16,332 nt of DNA, taken from the NCBI GenBank assembly GCA_934755305.1, contig CAKVLD010000063.1, forward strand, positions 1 to 16,332, in the 5' to 3' direction. The stretch is from an uncultured Clostridium sp. (GTDB lineage Bacteria > Bacillota > Clostridia > Clostridiales > Clostridiaceae). Shown here one piece after another: positions 1-7,327 of this stretch. The position numbers were made by a program, and so were the translations under genes. The notes under the pieces are model-generated. The model was not told the origin of the DNA. It saw only the letters and a program-made list of their open reading frames with translations, and ran no database searches. Numbering within the stretch: the first letter of the stretch is position 1; every line of letters begins with the position of its first letter.

Positions 1-238
1 TAATGCCTGAAAAAATATACATAAAACTGTTTGGTAAATTAATTAAATACCTTCCTATCATTCCAAAAACTAATATGCTTATCATTGCTGAGATAATACA
101 TACCACAGGAATAAACTGATCATTTACTTTAATCATAGACTTTATTTTATATAACATAGATATTTTCTTGTCTAATATTATTAATAAAATAGTTCCTATT
201 AAATATGATAAAATCATTATAAATATAGAATTTGACAT
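1..238 (-). CDS. Small membrane protein, 3' end outside window (partial)
   Basis: An open minus-strand frame starts at an ATG (236-238) and stays open to the window edge, giving about 79 residues. A GGAGGTG lies about 11 bases upstream, which is a little far but the best ribosome binding site available. The visible protein begins MSNSIFIMILSYLIGTILLI. It has a hydrophobic helix at residues 3-22, a short basic stretch (DKKISMLYKIKS), and a second hydrophobic segment at about residues 45-65, so it is probably an integral membrane protein with at least two helices. I do not recognise the family. It lies 58 bases downstream of the Rpn-like gene on the same strand with no terminator seen between them, so the two could be co-transcribed. 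Confidence 0.6.
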   Translation of the reverse strand, partial: MSNSIFIMILSYLIGTILLIILDKKISMLYKIKSMIKVNDQFIPVVCIISAMISILVFGMIGRYLINLPNSFMYIFSGI

Positions 239-296
239 ATTAAATCATACACCTCCAAGAATTCCACTTTAGTCGAATATTTTCGTATGTTAAAAA

Positions 297-1142
297 TTAT
301 TCTCTCAATTTTTGTATTTCTTCCTCTGTTAATCCAGTCTTTTCCGATATAGTCTTATTATCAAGAATATCTAATAATTTTTTTGCTATTTCCCTTATAC
401 CTTCTTTTCTACCTTCTTTTATTCCTTTTTCTAATCCCTTTCTTTCTGCTTCATTTAATGCACTTACCTTATCTTTTAATATCTTTGCTCTCATTTCATA
501 AAGCTCTCTTTGCTTTTTATCACTACTAATTTTTATAAGCTCATCTTTTGCTTCTCTTATTTCTTCAATACTCATTTCTAAAGTTCTTACCTTTTCACTT
601 TCAGGATCTTTTAAAAATTCAGTCCATGCAACAAGTAAATCTTTTTCATCACAATTTTCATTTAATTTAGGTATTTCTATAAAATGAATTTCTTCAACAT
701 CAGTAAGCTGTTCATTTGTCTCTACTTCTTTTAACCTATATACATTATGAAATCTATCATTTTTCAAATATTTAAAATTTAATATATTAATGCATACTGT
801 TCTCTTTAATTCTGAATAATCTTCTCCTTCACCAAGTTGCTCTTCATAAAGTTTACTCCAATAATAAAGACTTCTTTTAATCATGTTGTATTCATTTTTT
901 AATTGTATTTCTATATTTATAATTTCATTATCACTAGTCTCTGCTTTAACATCAAGCCTTGAAAATTTATCTTCAATAAAGGCCTTTTCTAAATCTGTAT
1001 TTCTAATTTCAACTGCTGTAATTGGATTTGGATTTTTTAATACTGAATTTAAAAAAGATATAAGTATCCTTTTATTCTTTTCCGCTCCAAATATATTTTT
1101 AAAAATAAAATCTATTTTAGGATCAAGTAAACCTTTTATCAT
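297..1142 (-). CDS. Rpn-family recombination-promoting nuclease / PD-(D/E)XK transposase-like protein
   Basis: This 281-residue protein belongs to the Rpn/YhgA-like family (PD-(D/E)XK nuclease family transposase). These are DNA endonucleases that, in E. coli Rpn proteins, promote RecA-independent recombination. The N-terminus has the family hallmark DPKIDFIFKNIFG (residues 7-19). The nuclease core is visible as RLDVKA (Asp64) followed by NIEIQ (Glu78-x-Gln80), and YYWSKLYEEQL (93-103) is also typical. The charged C-terminus contains the GLEKGIKEGRKEGI segment seen in many members, then a short helix-turn-helix-like end. The start ATG has GAGGT seven bases upstream. A weak promoter candidate (TATAAT, 1196-1201) lies about 55 bases upstream of the start. 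The gene looks full length and the catalytic residues are present. Whether it acts as a mobile nuclease or a defence protein cannot be told from sequence. Confidence 0.85.
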   Translation of the reverse strand: MIKGLLDPKIDFIFKNIFGAEKNKRILISFLNSVLKNPNPITAVEIRNTDLEKAFIEDKFSRLDVKAETSDNEIINIEIQLKNEYNMIKRSLYYWSKLYEEQLGEGEDYSELKRTVCINILNFKYLKNDRFHNVYRLKEVETNEQLTDVEEIHFIEIPKLNENCDEKDLLVAWTEFLKDPESEKVRTLEMSIEEIREAKDELIKISSDKKQRELYEMRAKILKDKVSALNEAERKGLEKGIKEGRKEGIREIAKKLLDILDNKTISEKTGLTEEEIQKLRE

Positions 1143-1195
1143 TAAATAACCTCGCTATATATAATATTTAAAATCAAAATGTTGTAATTAATTTA

Positions 1196-1201
1196 ATTAT
1201 A
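1196..1201 (-). promoter_or_regulatory. Candidate -10 box for the Rpn-like gene
   Basis: TATAAT reads on the minus strand here. A 17-base spacer leads to TTTTAA, a poor -35. It is the best promoter candidate between the restriction remnant's terminator and the Rpn-like gene. Confidence 0.3.
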
Positions 1202-1286
1202 TCCTAAAGTTAAAATTATTAAAACTAAGAGATTAGGATATTGAGTATCAAATAAAAAATTCTTATCTATAAAATTTCCTATACAT

Positions 1287-1318
1287 AAAAAAACAGATAC
1301 TCTCAATGAAAGTACCTG
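1287..1318 (-). terminator. Rho-independent terminator after the hsdR remnant
   Basis: On the minus strand CAGGTACTTTC, a 3-base loop ATT, and GAGAGTATCTG form an 11-bp stem with every position paired (two G-U). Seven T follow. It lies about 12 bases after the stop codon of the HsdR fragment, so the fragment still keeps its parent gene's 3' end. Confidence 0.85.
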
Positions 1319-1330
1319 CTTCTTCAATAA

Positions 1331-1921
1331 TCATTGATTAACACATTGTAATCTTGCCTGTTCTAACACATCTTCTATAGCTTTTTTACTTTTATTAGGT
1401 GGATAGTCATATTTCTTTAATAGCCTTTTTATAACACTTCTCATCTTCGCTTGAGCCTGTGCTTTCTCGTACCAAGCATGAGTCATGTTTTCTCTAACAG
1501 TCTTAGTTAATTCTCTTGCAATCTTTATTAATATATCATCACCCATAGCATTAATAACTTCTGGATCAGCTGTTAATACATCAAAAAATGCTTTTTCTTC
1601 ATATGTAAGCCCTATTTCATGACCTTTTTCTATAGCTTCTAAAAGTTCATGCTTAAACTTTACTAATTCTTCAAGAACTTTAAATACATCAGCTTCATCA
1701 TTTCTGTTATTGTATTTTTCTAAAATAGCTTGTAATCTTTCACTAAATGTTTTACTTACTACTAAATTAGTTTTTCTTATTTCACTAACCTTTTCCTTCA
1801 TTACTCTCATTAATATGTTAGCTGCCATATTTTTATGAGGTAATGCCTTTAGCTTATTTAAGTTTTCATCAGTTAAAAGTTCAAATGTTTCTTTTGTACC
1901 AGCTTCTGTTAGTGATAACAC
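1331..1921 (-). pseudogene. C-terminal fragment of type I restriction enzyme R subunit (HsdR)
   Basis: The 196 residues match the C-terminal domain of HsdR (DUF3387/EcoEI R C-terminal type), which contacts the methyltransferase core. An intact HsdR is about 1000 residues, with a nuclease domain and two RecA-like motor domains ahead of this region. Those parts are absent. Recognisable stretches are LPHKNMAANILMRVMKEKVS, RKTNLVVSKTFSERLQAILE, GLTYEEKAFFDVL, and KMRSVIKRLLKKYDYPP near the end, where many R subunits close. The frame has a GTG start preceded by GGGGGGAAGATGAA, a poor start context. The same frame is open back to a stop at 1976-1978 without familiar HsdR sequence, so the true beginning was probably lost by deletion. 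No hsdM or hsdS is visible. A short product might still be made, but restriction activity is not expected. Confidence 0.8.
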
Positions 1922-2029
1922 TTCATCTTCCCCCCATTTTAATTTCCAATTTATTATGTGTATAAGAGTTAATTTTTATTAGGTGTGGCTTACTTTTTAA
2001 TGATTATAATGGATTACTAATAGTTTGTG

Positions 2030-2095
2030 CTAAACAGATGTATAATTTCTAATTTTTATTTCATATAGAAACTCTCTTAAAACATCTTTTATTAA
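2030..2095 (-). pseudogene. Possible scrap of a tyrosine recombinase N-terminus
   Basis: A minus-strand frame reads LIKDVLREFLYEIKIRNYTS and then reaches TAG. This resembles the SAM-like core-binding N-terminus of XerC/phage-type integrases, where a helix ending in a '...EIRNYSPRT' pattern is common. Stops and frame changes follow at once, and no catalytic domain is present. At about 20 residues in AT-rich DNA the match could be chance. It fits a decayed mobile island next to the HsdR remnant. Confidence 0.25.
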
Positions 2096-2101
2096 CAAAA
2101 C

Positions 2102-2170
2102 AAAAAACCTCCATTGTTATGAAATTAATGTTGGTATTTTTCAACATATATCATAACAAAAGAGGTTTTT
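2102..2170. repeat. 69-nt long imperfect inverted repeat (hairpin)
   Basis: AAAAACCTC (2103-2111) pairs with GAGGTTTTT (2162-2170). TTGTTATGA (2114-2122) pairs with TCATAACAA (2151-2159). TGTTG (2129-2133) pairs with CAACA (2142-2146) around an 8-base loop. It is near-symmetric, so it folds on both strands. It may be the terminator of yebC on the minus strand, where more T follow, or the end or whole of a small palindromic element. Confidence 0.7.
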
Positions 2171-2321
2171 CGTATATCATTACTCTTTTATCATTTATCG
2201 TAACTAATTGACTACTATTTTTTAGTTGTATGTCATAATAAAGTGGATTTTTAATATAAAAACTACTTATTTAAAATTATCACATACCACTCAAACCATC
2301 GATTTATCTAATCTGACAGGC

Positions 2322-3062
2322 TTATTCGTCCCATCCTTCAGGGAATTCAGCATTGTGGTAAACTTCTTGAACATCATCATCGTCATCAAGTAAGTCTAAC
2401 ATCTTTTGGAACTTCTTAGCTGCTTCTTCATCTATTGCAGTGTATGTATCTGGAATCATCTTAACTGCTGCTTCTAAGAATTCTACTCCTTGTTCTTCTA
2501 AAGCTTCTCTAACGGTCGAGAAATCATCTGGAGCAGTTGTAATAACAAATACTTCATCTTCATCTGCATTGAAATCTTCTGCACCTGCATCTAAAGCCAT
2601 CATCATCATTTCGTCTTCGTCTCTATCTGCCTTCTCTATTACTATTTCACCTTTTTCTTGGAACATGAAACTTACACATCCTGTAGTTCCCATGTTTCCT
2701 CCACCTTTAGTGAAAGCACTTCTTACATTACCAGCTGATCTATTTTTATTATCAGTAAGAGTTTCAACAATTACAGCTACTCCACTTGGACCATAACCTT
2801 CGTATACAATTGTTTCGTAATTTACTGAATTCATTTCTCCTTCAGCTTTCTTTATAGCTCTAGCAATATTATCATTAGGCATATTAGCTGCTTTAGCTTT
2901 TGCAATTACATCTCTAAGTTTTGCATTGTTTTCCGGTTTAGGTCCACCTTCTTTTATAGCTATTGCTAACTCTTTACCTATCTTAGTAAATATCTTTCCT
3001 CTTTTAGCATCAGCTTTACCTTTTTTAGCTTGAATGTTATGCCATTTTGAGTGTCCTGACAT
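2322..3062 (-). CDS. yebC: YebC/TACO1-family translation/transcription regulator
   Basis: This 246-residue protein is a full-length YebC/PmpR family member. The family was long annotated as transcriptional regulators. Recent work on YebC and its relatives (TACO1 in mitochondria) shows that they help ribosomes through proline stretches, so the role here may be translational. The start at MSGHSKWHNIQ is the invariant family N-terminus, and GGAGGAAAAGAC sits just upstream. An open extension of nine codons further upstream is not supported. Typical features follow: KKGKADAKRGKIFTKIGKEL (13-32), GGPKPENNAKLR, YEGYGPSGVAVIVE, NRSAGNVRSAFTKGGGNMG, and an acidic C-terminus ending EFPEGWDE. It is monocistronic by layout: an extended -10 promoter lies about 65 bases upstream and the neighbouring gene upstream has its own end. 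Confidence 0.96.
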   Translation of the reverse strand: MSGHSKWHNIQAKKGKADAKRGKIFTKIGKELAIAIKEGGPKPENNAKLRDVIAKAKAANMPNDNIARAIKKAEGEMNSVNYETIVYEGYGPSGVAVIVETLTDNKNRSAGNVRSAFTKGGGNMGTTGCVSFMFQEKGEIVIEKADRDEDEMMMMALDAGAEDFNADEDEVFVITTAPDDFSTVREALEEQGVEFLEAAVKMIPDTYTAIDEEAAKKFQKMLDLLDDDDDVQEVYHNAEFPEGWDE

Positions 3063-3127
3063 GTCTTTTCCTCCTATCTTATTTATCATATTATTAATTT
3101 ATAATTATTAAAATCATAATCTATAAA

Positions 3128-3136
3128 ATTATACCA
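3128..3136 (-). promoter_or_regulatory. Extended -10 promoter of yebC
   Basis: TGGTATAAT reads on the minus strand, a TGn-TATAAT extended -10 with no good -35, as this promoter class allows. The predicted start near 3121 gives a leader of about 60 nt ending in the GGAGG site of yebC. Confidence 0.6.
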
Positions 3137-3149
3137 CATTAAGGTAGGA

Positions 3150-3174
3150 AATAAAAGACATGTTATCTTTTATT
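3150..3174 (-). terminator. AT-rich hairpin over the stop codon of the thioester-protein gene
   Basis: On the minus strand AATAAAAGA, a 7-base loop TAACATG, and TCTTTTATT form a perfect 9-bp stem. The upstream arm encodes the last residues (NKR) and the stop TAA is the start of the loop. The following T-run is short, so as a terminator it would be weak. Confidence 0.35.
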
Positions 3175-4128
3175 ACGACTTATTTCTTTAGTTCCTATAT
3201 ATAATGCTATTCCTATAGATATAATCATCATAGTAATTATAACTAAACTCTGAATATCACTAGTCTTTACTAAATTATCTTGATTACTATTAATACTTCT
3301 CTCACGGCTCTTACTTTCTCTCATTTCTCTACTTGCTACTGATTCTACTGCATAATCTACATCAAAACTTACAGGCACATATTGAGTTGCTATAACATCT
3401 TGAACAGTATCATCCAATGAATTATATAAATCTAACTCTAGTACATTCATATCTCCAGTAATATTAATAGTATCTGTATTATCTTCTCCATAATTTCTAA
3501 GCTTAAAACTTTCACCTATTCTATATCTATATCTTTCTCTACCATTACTATCTAAGGCTACTACATTATTCTTAGTTCTTATGGTAAAGTTACCTTCAAA
3601 ACCATCAGTATCTATTAATTCTGTTTCAAAGTAACCATCTTTTCTTAAATATTTTAGTTTATCCTCTTGTAATGTTAATTGCTTTGGTGGCAATTCTTTG
3701 TTAAGACCTCTCTTTATAAGCTCTCGCATATAAGGATGAACTATCTTATCTTCACCCCACCCCTCTCTATAATGCCAAATGGCTGCTTGAGTCAATGCTA
3801 TATCTTCATCTTCTGTTATTCCATATTCCTCTCTTAACCTTTCTGAATTTTCCTTATACCCATGATATAACATTGCAAGAACTATATCATCTTCATGATT
3901 TTGCACCCTTACAAACTGATCATAATTTGGAACATCCTTTGTAAAGTCATAACAATACCCATGCTTATCCTCTATTTCTATATATGGTGCTACAACTTCA
4001 TCATTTAAAATTGATATCATCTTAAAAGTATGACCATCATATAATTCCTCTGCTTTAACTATTACATTTGAACATAGGAATATCCCTTGCAATATAATTA
4101 GAATTATTCCTTTAATAACCCTTTTCAC
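3163..4128 (-). CDS. Secreted thioester-domain (TQXA) surface protein
   Basis: This 321-residue protein has a signal peptide (basic start, hydrophobic 5-18, likely cut after VKA at 26). An N-terminal thioester domain follows, of the kind found at the tips of Gram-positive pili and adhesins, where a Cys-Gln isopeptide-like thioester can bond covalently to host or surface amines. The expected pair is visible: Cys59 in HGYCYDF and Gln114 in ALTQAAIWH, the TQxA motif. Cys59 is the only cysteine outside the signal peptide. A beta-rich region (about 170-262) and a charged linker follow. The end has the layout of a sorting signal: LVKTSD (286-291), a hydrophobic helix (294-311), then basic ISRNKR. 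LVKTSD departs from LPxTG, so sortase anchoring is uncertain and plain membrane anchoring is possible. The start is GTG, with GGAGG seven bases upstream. No sortase gene is nearby. Confidence 0.85.
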   Translation of the reverse strand: MKRVIKGIILIILQGIFLCSNVIVKAEELYDGHTFKMISILNDEVVAPYIEIEDKHGYCYDFTKDVPNYDQFVRVQNHEDDIVLAMLYHGYKENSERLREEYGITEDEDIALTQAAIWHYREGWGEDKIVHPYMRELIKRGLNKELPPKQLTLQEDKLKYLRKDGYFETELIDTDGFEGNFTIRTKNNVVALDSNGRERYRYRIGESFKLRNYGEDNTDTINITGDMNVLELDLYNSLDDTVQDVIATQYVPVSFDVDYAVESVASREMRESKSRERSINSNQDNLVKTSDIQSLVIITMMIISIGIALYIGTKEISRNKR

Positions 4129-4236
4129 ACTTTTACCTCCTAACTTATATAAAGCTCTCTAAATTAGTTTTTACATACAGTAGGAATATATACCTTATTT
4201 AATTAAGAAATTGAAATTACTAATTAATTACAAAAT

Positions 4237-4260
4237 AAAAAAGCCCAAAAGGACTTTTTT
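4237..4260 (-). terminator. Terminator of the NTase-mocR-yigZ operon
   Basis: On the minus strand AAAAAAGTCC, loop TTTT, and GGGCTTTTTT form a 10-bp stem (one G-U) with a built-in T-run, starting about 8 bases after the yigZ stop. The A-run on the other side means it could also work on the plus strand. Confidence 0.85.
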
Positions 4261-4268
4261 GATTCTTC

Positions 4269-4916
4269 TTAAACCTCTGCATATAATCTATTTTCTTCTT
4301 TAAAATATATGCCTTCTGCTTCTTTTCTAATTTGCACTTTACCATTTGTCTCTTCGATAAAGCTCTTTTCTATAACTTCTGCTGTACTCTTCTCTGCTAA
4401 AATGTGAATTTCCACCTTATCAGAGTAAACTGAGTCTTCTATATGCCATAAATTTTGATTGCACACATATTGGATCTTTCCTAAAAGGTCATAATCTATA
4501 GTAGCTATAAGTTCTACTCCTTCTACTTTAGACACTACACCAGCTGCCTTAATTGCTATAGCTGCACCTTTTGTGTAAGCTCTAGTTAGTCCCCCTGTTC
4601 CAAGTAGTATTCCTCCAAAATATCTTGTCACTACTACTACACAGTCCTTAACTTCATTTTTCTTAATTACTTCTAATATAGGAATTCCAGCTGTACCTTG
4701 TGGTTCTCCATCATCTGAATATCTTTGAATCCCCATGTTTTCTCCTATAATGTAGGCATAACAATTATGTCTTGCTTGCTTATGCTTTGACTTTATTTCA
4801 TTAATAAACTCTTTTGCTTCCTCTTCTGTCTCTACTCTTTTTGCATATCCTATAAATTCAGATTTCTTTTCTTCAAAAGAATCTTCACCATAATTTCTAA
4901 CTGTTATATATGACAT
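4269..4916 (-). CDS. yigZ: YigZ/IMPACT family (UPF0029) protein
   Basis: This 215-residue protein is a full-length bacterial YigZ, related to the N-terminal domain of eukaryotic IMPACT. The family has a ribosomal-protein-S5-like first domain and an EF-G-like second domain. Its biochemical role in bacteria is unsettled, though a link to translation is often suggested. Signatures are SEFIGYAKRV (19-28), HNCYAYIIG (50-58), QRYSDDGEPQGTAGIPILEV (64-83) and TRYFGGILLGTGGLTRAYTK (97-116). The start at MSYITVRNYG has GAGAGGAG upstream; ten further in-frame codons upstream fit the family less well. The gene's first 20 bases overlap the 3' end of the MocR gene, which suggests translational coupling. 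The operon terminator follows directly. Confidence 0.93.
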   Translation of the reverse strand: MSYITVRNYGEDSFEEKKSEFIGYAKRVETEEEAKEFINEIKSKHKQARHNCYAYIIGENMGIQRYSDDGEPQGTAGIPILEVIKKNEVKDCVVVVTRYFGGILLGTGGLTRAYTKGAAIAIKAAGVVSKVEGVELIATIDYDLLGKIQYVCNQNLWHIEDSVYSDKVEIHILAEKSTAEVIEKSFIEETNGKVQIRKEAEGIYFKEENRLYAEV

Positions 4917-6321
4917 TTTCAATCTCCTCTCTAATGATTTGTACACCTAATTTAATTTTTTCTTCATTGGTCTGAGAAAAGTTTATTCTAAAACTGTTAT
5001 TCCCATCTTTAATCCTTGTAAAAAATAGCACTGCTGGAGTTATATAAACTCCCCTTTTTGCAAGTTTTAAAAATAGTTCTCTAGAGGAAATATTTTTATT
5101 TCTTAGTTTTAAGTAGAAGTTCAATCCTCCTCCTGGATTATAGAAATCTACTATAGATCCTAGTTCCTCTTCTATATACTTTTCCATAACTTTATATCTT
5201 TTTTCGTATTCTTTACTTAAAGTAACTATACTTTTTTTCCATGTCCCATCTTTTATATACATTTCAAGTGCCCTTTGCATAAGGCTTGAAGTAGTTATAT
5301 CTGTACTTACCTTTGAAAATTGCATGCTTTCTCTAAACTTTGATGGCATAATTATATATCCTATTCTTATACCAGGTAAGAATATTTTTGAAAAACTTTT
5401 TATATAAATTACCCTATCATTATTATCTAAACATTTAAAAGGAATATATTCAACTGATTTATCGTAAATTAGCTCTGATAAATAGTCATCTTCAATTATG
5501 TAAAAATCATATTTTTCTGCAAGCTCAAGTAATCTTTTCTTTTTCTCTAATGAATAACTTATACCTGTTGGATTTTGAAAATAACTCATTGTATAGAAAC
5601 ATCTTATTCTATTCTTCTTTAAGATTTCTTCAAACTTTTCTAAATTTACTCCATCCTCTTCTATGTCTACTTCAAATATATTTGCTCTTCTCCATTTAAA
5701 TACTGATAAAGCTCCACCATATGTTGGCTTTTCCACTATTACATTATCATTAATATTAAGGATTGATTTTGCTGCAATATCTATACCTTGTTGTGCTCCT
5801 GAAACTATAAGCATGTTTTCTTCCTCTAAAGCATTGTCCCAAAAAACTTCATTTATAGTTCCTCTTAAATTTTCATATCCTAAAGAATCATTAGATACTA
5901 AAGCTTTAGCTCCATCTCTTTCTAAAACTTTATTTATTATTCTTTTAAAATCATCTATAGGAAATAAACATTCCCCTGTAGTTTCTCCTGTAAAGTCAAT
6001 GGCTTCTTCTAGATTTCCTGTAGTTGATAATAGCTTTAATGTCTTTGAATATTCCCTTCTGAAAGTTGATACTACTTCCTTCTTTTTTGCATAACTTCCA
6101 CTACCTATCTTTTGATAAGCAAACCCATCATGCTTAAGCTTTTTATATGCATTTACTACAGTAACTTTATTTACTTTTAGATATTCTGTATAATCTCTTA
6201 TAGTAGGTAACTTTTCCCCATCTTCTACTATATTCTTTTCAATTAACTTTTTTATATGCTGAGCTATTTGTACATACTTAGGTATGTCCTCTTGAAACTC
6301 TATATTAAAACAATCTTTCAT
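4897..6321 (-). CDS. MocR/PdxR-type regulator (GntR wHTH fused to aminotransferase)
   Basis: This 474-residue transcription factor joins an N-terminal GntR winged helix (about 12-75: PKYVQIAQHIKKLIE, GEKLPTIRDYTEYLKVNKVT, GSGSYAKK) to a fold-type I aminotransferase domain (about 105-470). Residues that bind pyridoxal phosphate are present: the Schiff-base lysine in SFSKIFLPGIRIGY (Lys312), YFQNPTG (Asn250), EDDYLSEL (Asp279-Tyr280), and the conserved Arg319. Such proteins are usually repressors or activators that sense PLP or an amino-acid adduct. The target cannot be read here; the pdx, GABA or taurine genes that some MocR proteins control are absent from the window. Two starts are possible, GTG at 6333 directly after the upstream stop and ATG at 6321. 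ATG is chosen because AGGTG then sits nine bases upstream. It is the middle gene of a three-gene operon and may control its own operon. Confidence 0.92.
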   Translation of the reverse strand: MKDCFNIEFQEDIPKYVQIAQHIKKLIEKNIVEDGEKLPTIRDYTEYLKVNKVTVVNAYKKLKHDGFAYQKIGSGSYAKKKEVVSTFRREYSKTLKLLSTTGNLEEAIDFTGETTGECLFPIDDFKRIINKVLERDGAKALVSNDSLGYENLRGTINEVFWDNALEEENMLIVSGAQQGIDIAAKSILNINDNVIVEKPTYGGALSVFKWRRANIFEVDIEEDGVNLEKFEEILKKNRIRCFYTMSYFQNPTGISYSLEKKKRLLELAEKYDFYIIEDDYLSELIYDKSVEYIPFKCLDNNDRVIYIKSFSKIFLPGIRIGYIIMPSKFRESMQFSKVSTDITTSSLMQRALEMYIKDGTWKKSIVTLSKEYEKRYKVMEKYIEEELGSIVDFYNPGGGLNFYLKLRNKNISSRELFLKLAKRGVYITPAVLFFTRIKDGNNSFRINFSQTNEEKIKLGVQIIREEIENVIYNS

Positions 6322-6333
6322 AATATTTAACAC

Positions 6334-7242
6334 CTATCTTTTTATTGTTTTAGATGCATATACATTTTCTTTTATTATGCTAACACCATCAAAATCTTTT
6401 AATAATCTTTTATCTTTTGCAACTAAATCTCTTTGGCTTAATTCTTTTAATATATTTTCTATCTTTATATTAAATCCTTCAAAGACTTTATCACATTTTA
6501 TTTCATATGAACTTACAAACTCATTTCTATTTTTTAAATATTCCATAAGTGTCTTTGAAGCAATATCTATATTTTCATCTAAAAACTTGTTTATATAATT
6601 TACTGTAATTATTATTTCATTTATATTAACTTTTTCTTGAAATAAATTACTTACAATTACTTTAAATTCATTATTTAAAGTACATGCCATGGCAAATGAA
6701 TCTTTTGTTACTAAGTATCCATTTAAATTCATTAATAGCTTTGAAAAACTATCTAATGTTCTTATTAAAATTTCATATGCTGTCTCTACTTTTCCATTTG
6801 CAATATATTTTTTACAAACCCCAATGTCTTTTAATACTCTTCCTAAATAAACTAGATTCCATTTTCCAACATGACTGTTTAATGAATATCTAGCTGCTTC
6901 ATAAACATTTGATATATCTTCATCTCTTGAAAATACTAATTTTGATTTTATTAGCAATTCTCTAATGTATCCTTTTTCCTTTTCTCCGTTATATGAATCT
7001 AAAAAATGCTCTTTATCTAAAAGTTTTGTGTGTACTGGAACCTTTTTTGACTCTGAATAAATGTCCCTTATTTTCGGGCAATCTTTTTTATACACTACAA
7101 ATAAATCTATATCAGATCCTTCCCAAATATCTCCTGACACTATACTACCGAATGTAAATATTGCTAATACTTTTTTATTTTTTATTAAACTATTTACTAT
7201 AGATTGAAAAGCATCTTGTAACTCAGCAACTGTTTTTGCCAT
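6334..7242 (-). CDS. Nucleotidyltransferase-domain protein with helical C-terminal region
   Basis: This 302-residue protein starts with a pol-beta-type nucleotidyltransferase domain. The core motif is FTFGSIVSGDIWEGSDIDLF (29-48), that is GS (32-33) and the metal-binding pair Asp44-x-Asp46. The usual third acidic strand residue is not obvious; the matching strand reads VPVHTKLL (68-75). The rest (about 110-300) is predicted alpha-helical and resembles a HEPN-like or substrate-binding helical bundle, as in MNT-HEPN fusions and antibiotic nucleotidyltransferases. The substrate is unknown. It is the first gene of an operon with the MocR regulator (12 bases downstream) and yigZ. The start ATG has GGAGAG about six bases upstream and an extended -10 promoter about 37 bases upstream. 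I cannot tell whether it modifies a small molecule, an RNA or a protein. Confidence 0.8.
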   Translation of the reverse strand: MAKTVAELQDAFQSIVNSLIKNKKVLAIFTFGSIVSGDIWEGSDIDLFVVYKKDCPKIRDIYSESKKVPVHTKLLDKEHFLDSYNGEKEKGYIRELLIKSKLVFSRDEDISNVYEAARYSLNSHVGKWNLVYLGRVLKDIGVCKKYIANGKVETAYEILIRTLDSFSKLLMNLNGYLVTKDSFAMACTLNNEFKVIVSNLFQEKVNINEIIITVNYINKFLDENIDIASKTLMEYLKNRNEFVSSYEIKCDKVFEGFNIKIENILKELSQRDLVAKDKRLLKDFDGVSIIKENVYASKTIKR

Positions 7243-7278
7243 GACTTTCTCTCCATTTCTTGCTATGAATTATTTCTA

Positions 7279-7287
7279 ATTATATCA
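7279..7287 (-). promoter_or_regulatory. Extended -10 promoter of the NTase-mocR-yigZ operon
   Basis: TGATATAAT on the minus strand is a TGn-TATAAT extended -10. No convincing -35 is seen at 17 bases. The predicted start lies near 7272, leaving a leader of about 30 nt with the GGAGAG site. Confidence 0.6.
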
Positions 7288-7327
7288 TAAATATACACAT
7301 TCTTTTATGTATATATTTATATATTTT

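Larger units (their letters stand above)
1922..2321. other. Non-coding stretch between the hsdR remnant and yebC
   Basis: This 400-base stretch holds no credible complete gene. It contains a 69-nt imperfect hairpin (2102-2170) and a short minus-strand scrap resembling a recombinase N-terminus (2030-2095), both listed separately. A weak AT-rich hairpin (about 2240-2270) was also seen. No good terminator lies directly after yebC, so the 2102-2170 hairpin may end yebC transcripts about 150 bases downstream. Confidence 0.6.

Noticed and set aside
2240..2270. AT-rich hairpin AAGTGGATTTTTAATATAAAAACTACTT downstream of yebC.
   Set aside because: Stem is interrupted and almost purely A-T, with no T-run; not a convincing terminator.
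2440..2796. A plus-strand open frame of 118 codons antisense to yebC.
   Set aside because: It is the reverse frame of a clearly conserved gene, Ser/Ala/Pro-rich with no ribosome site. Similar antisense frames inside the Rpn-like, MocR, NTase, TPR, hflX and yunB genes were dropped for the same reason.
3063..3089. Nine-codon N-terminal extension of yebC (MINKIGGKD).
   Set aside because: The GGAGG site lies inside this extension and the family invariably starts MSGHSKW.
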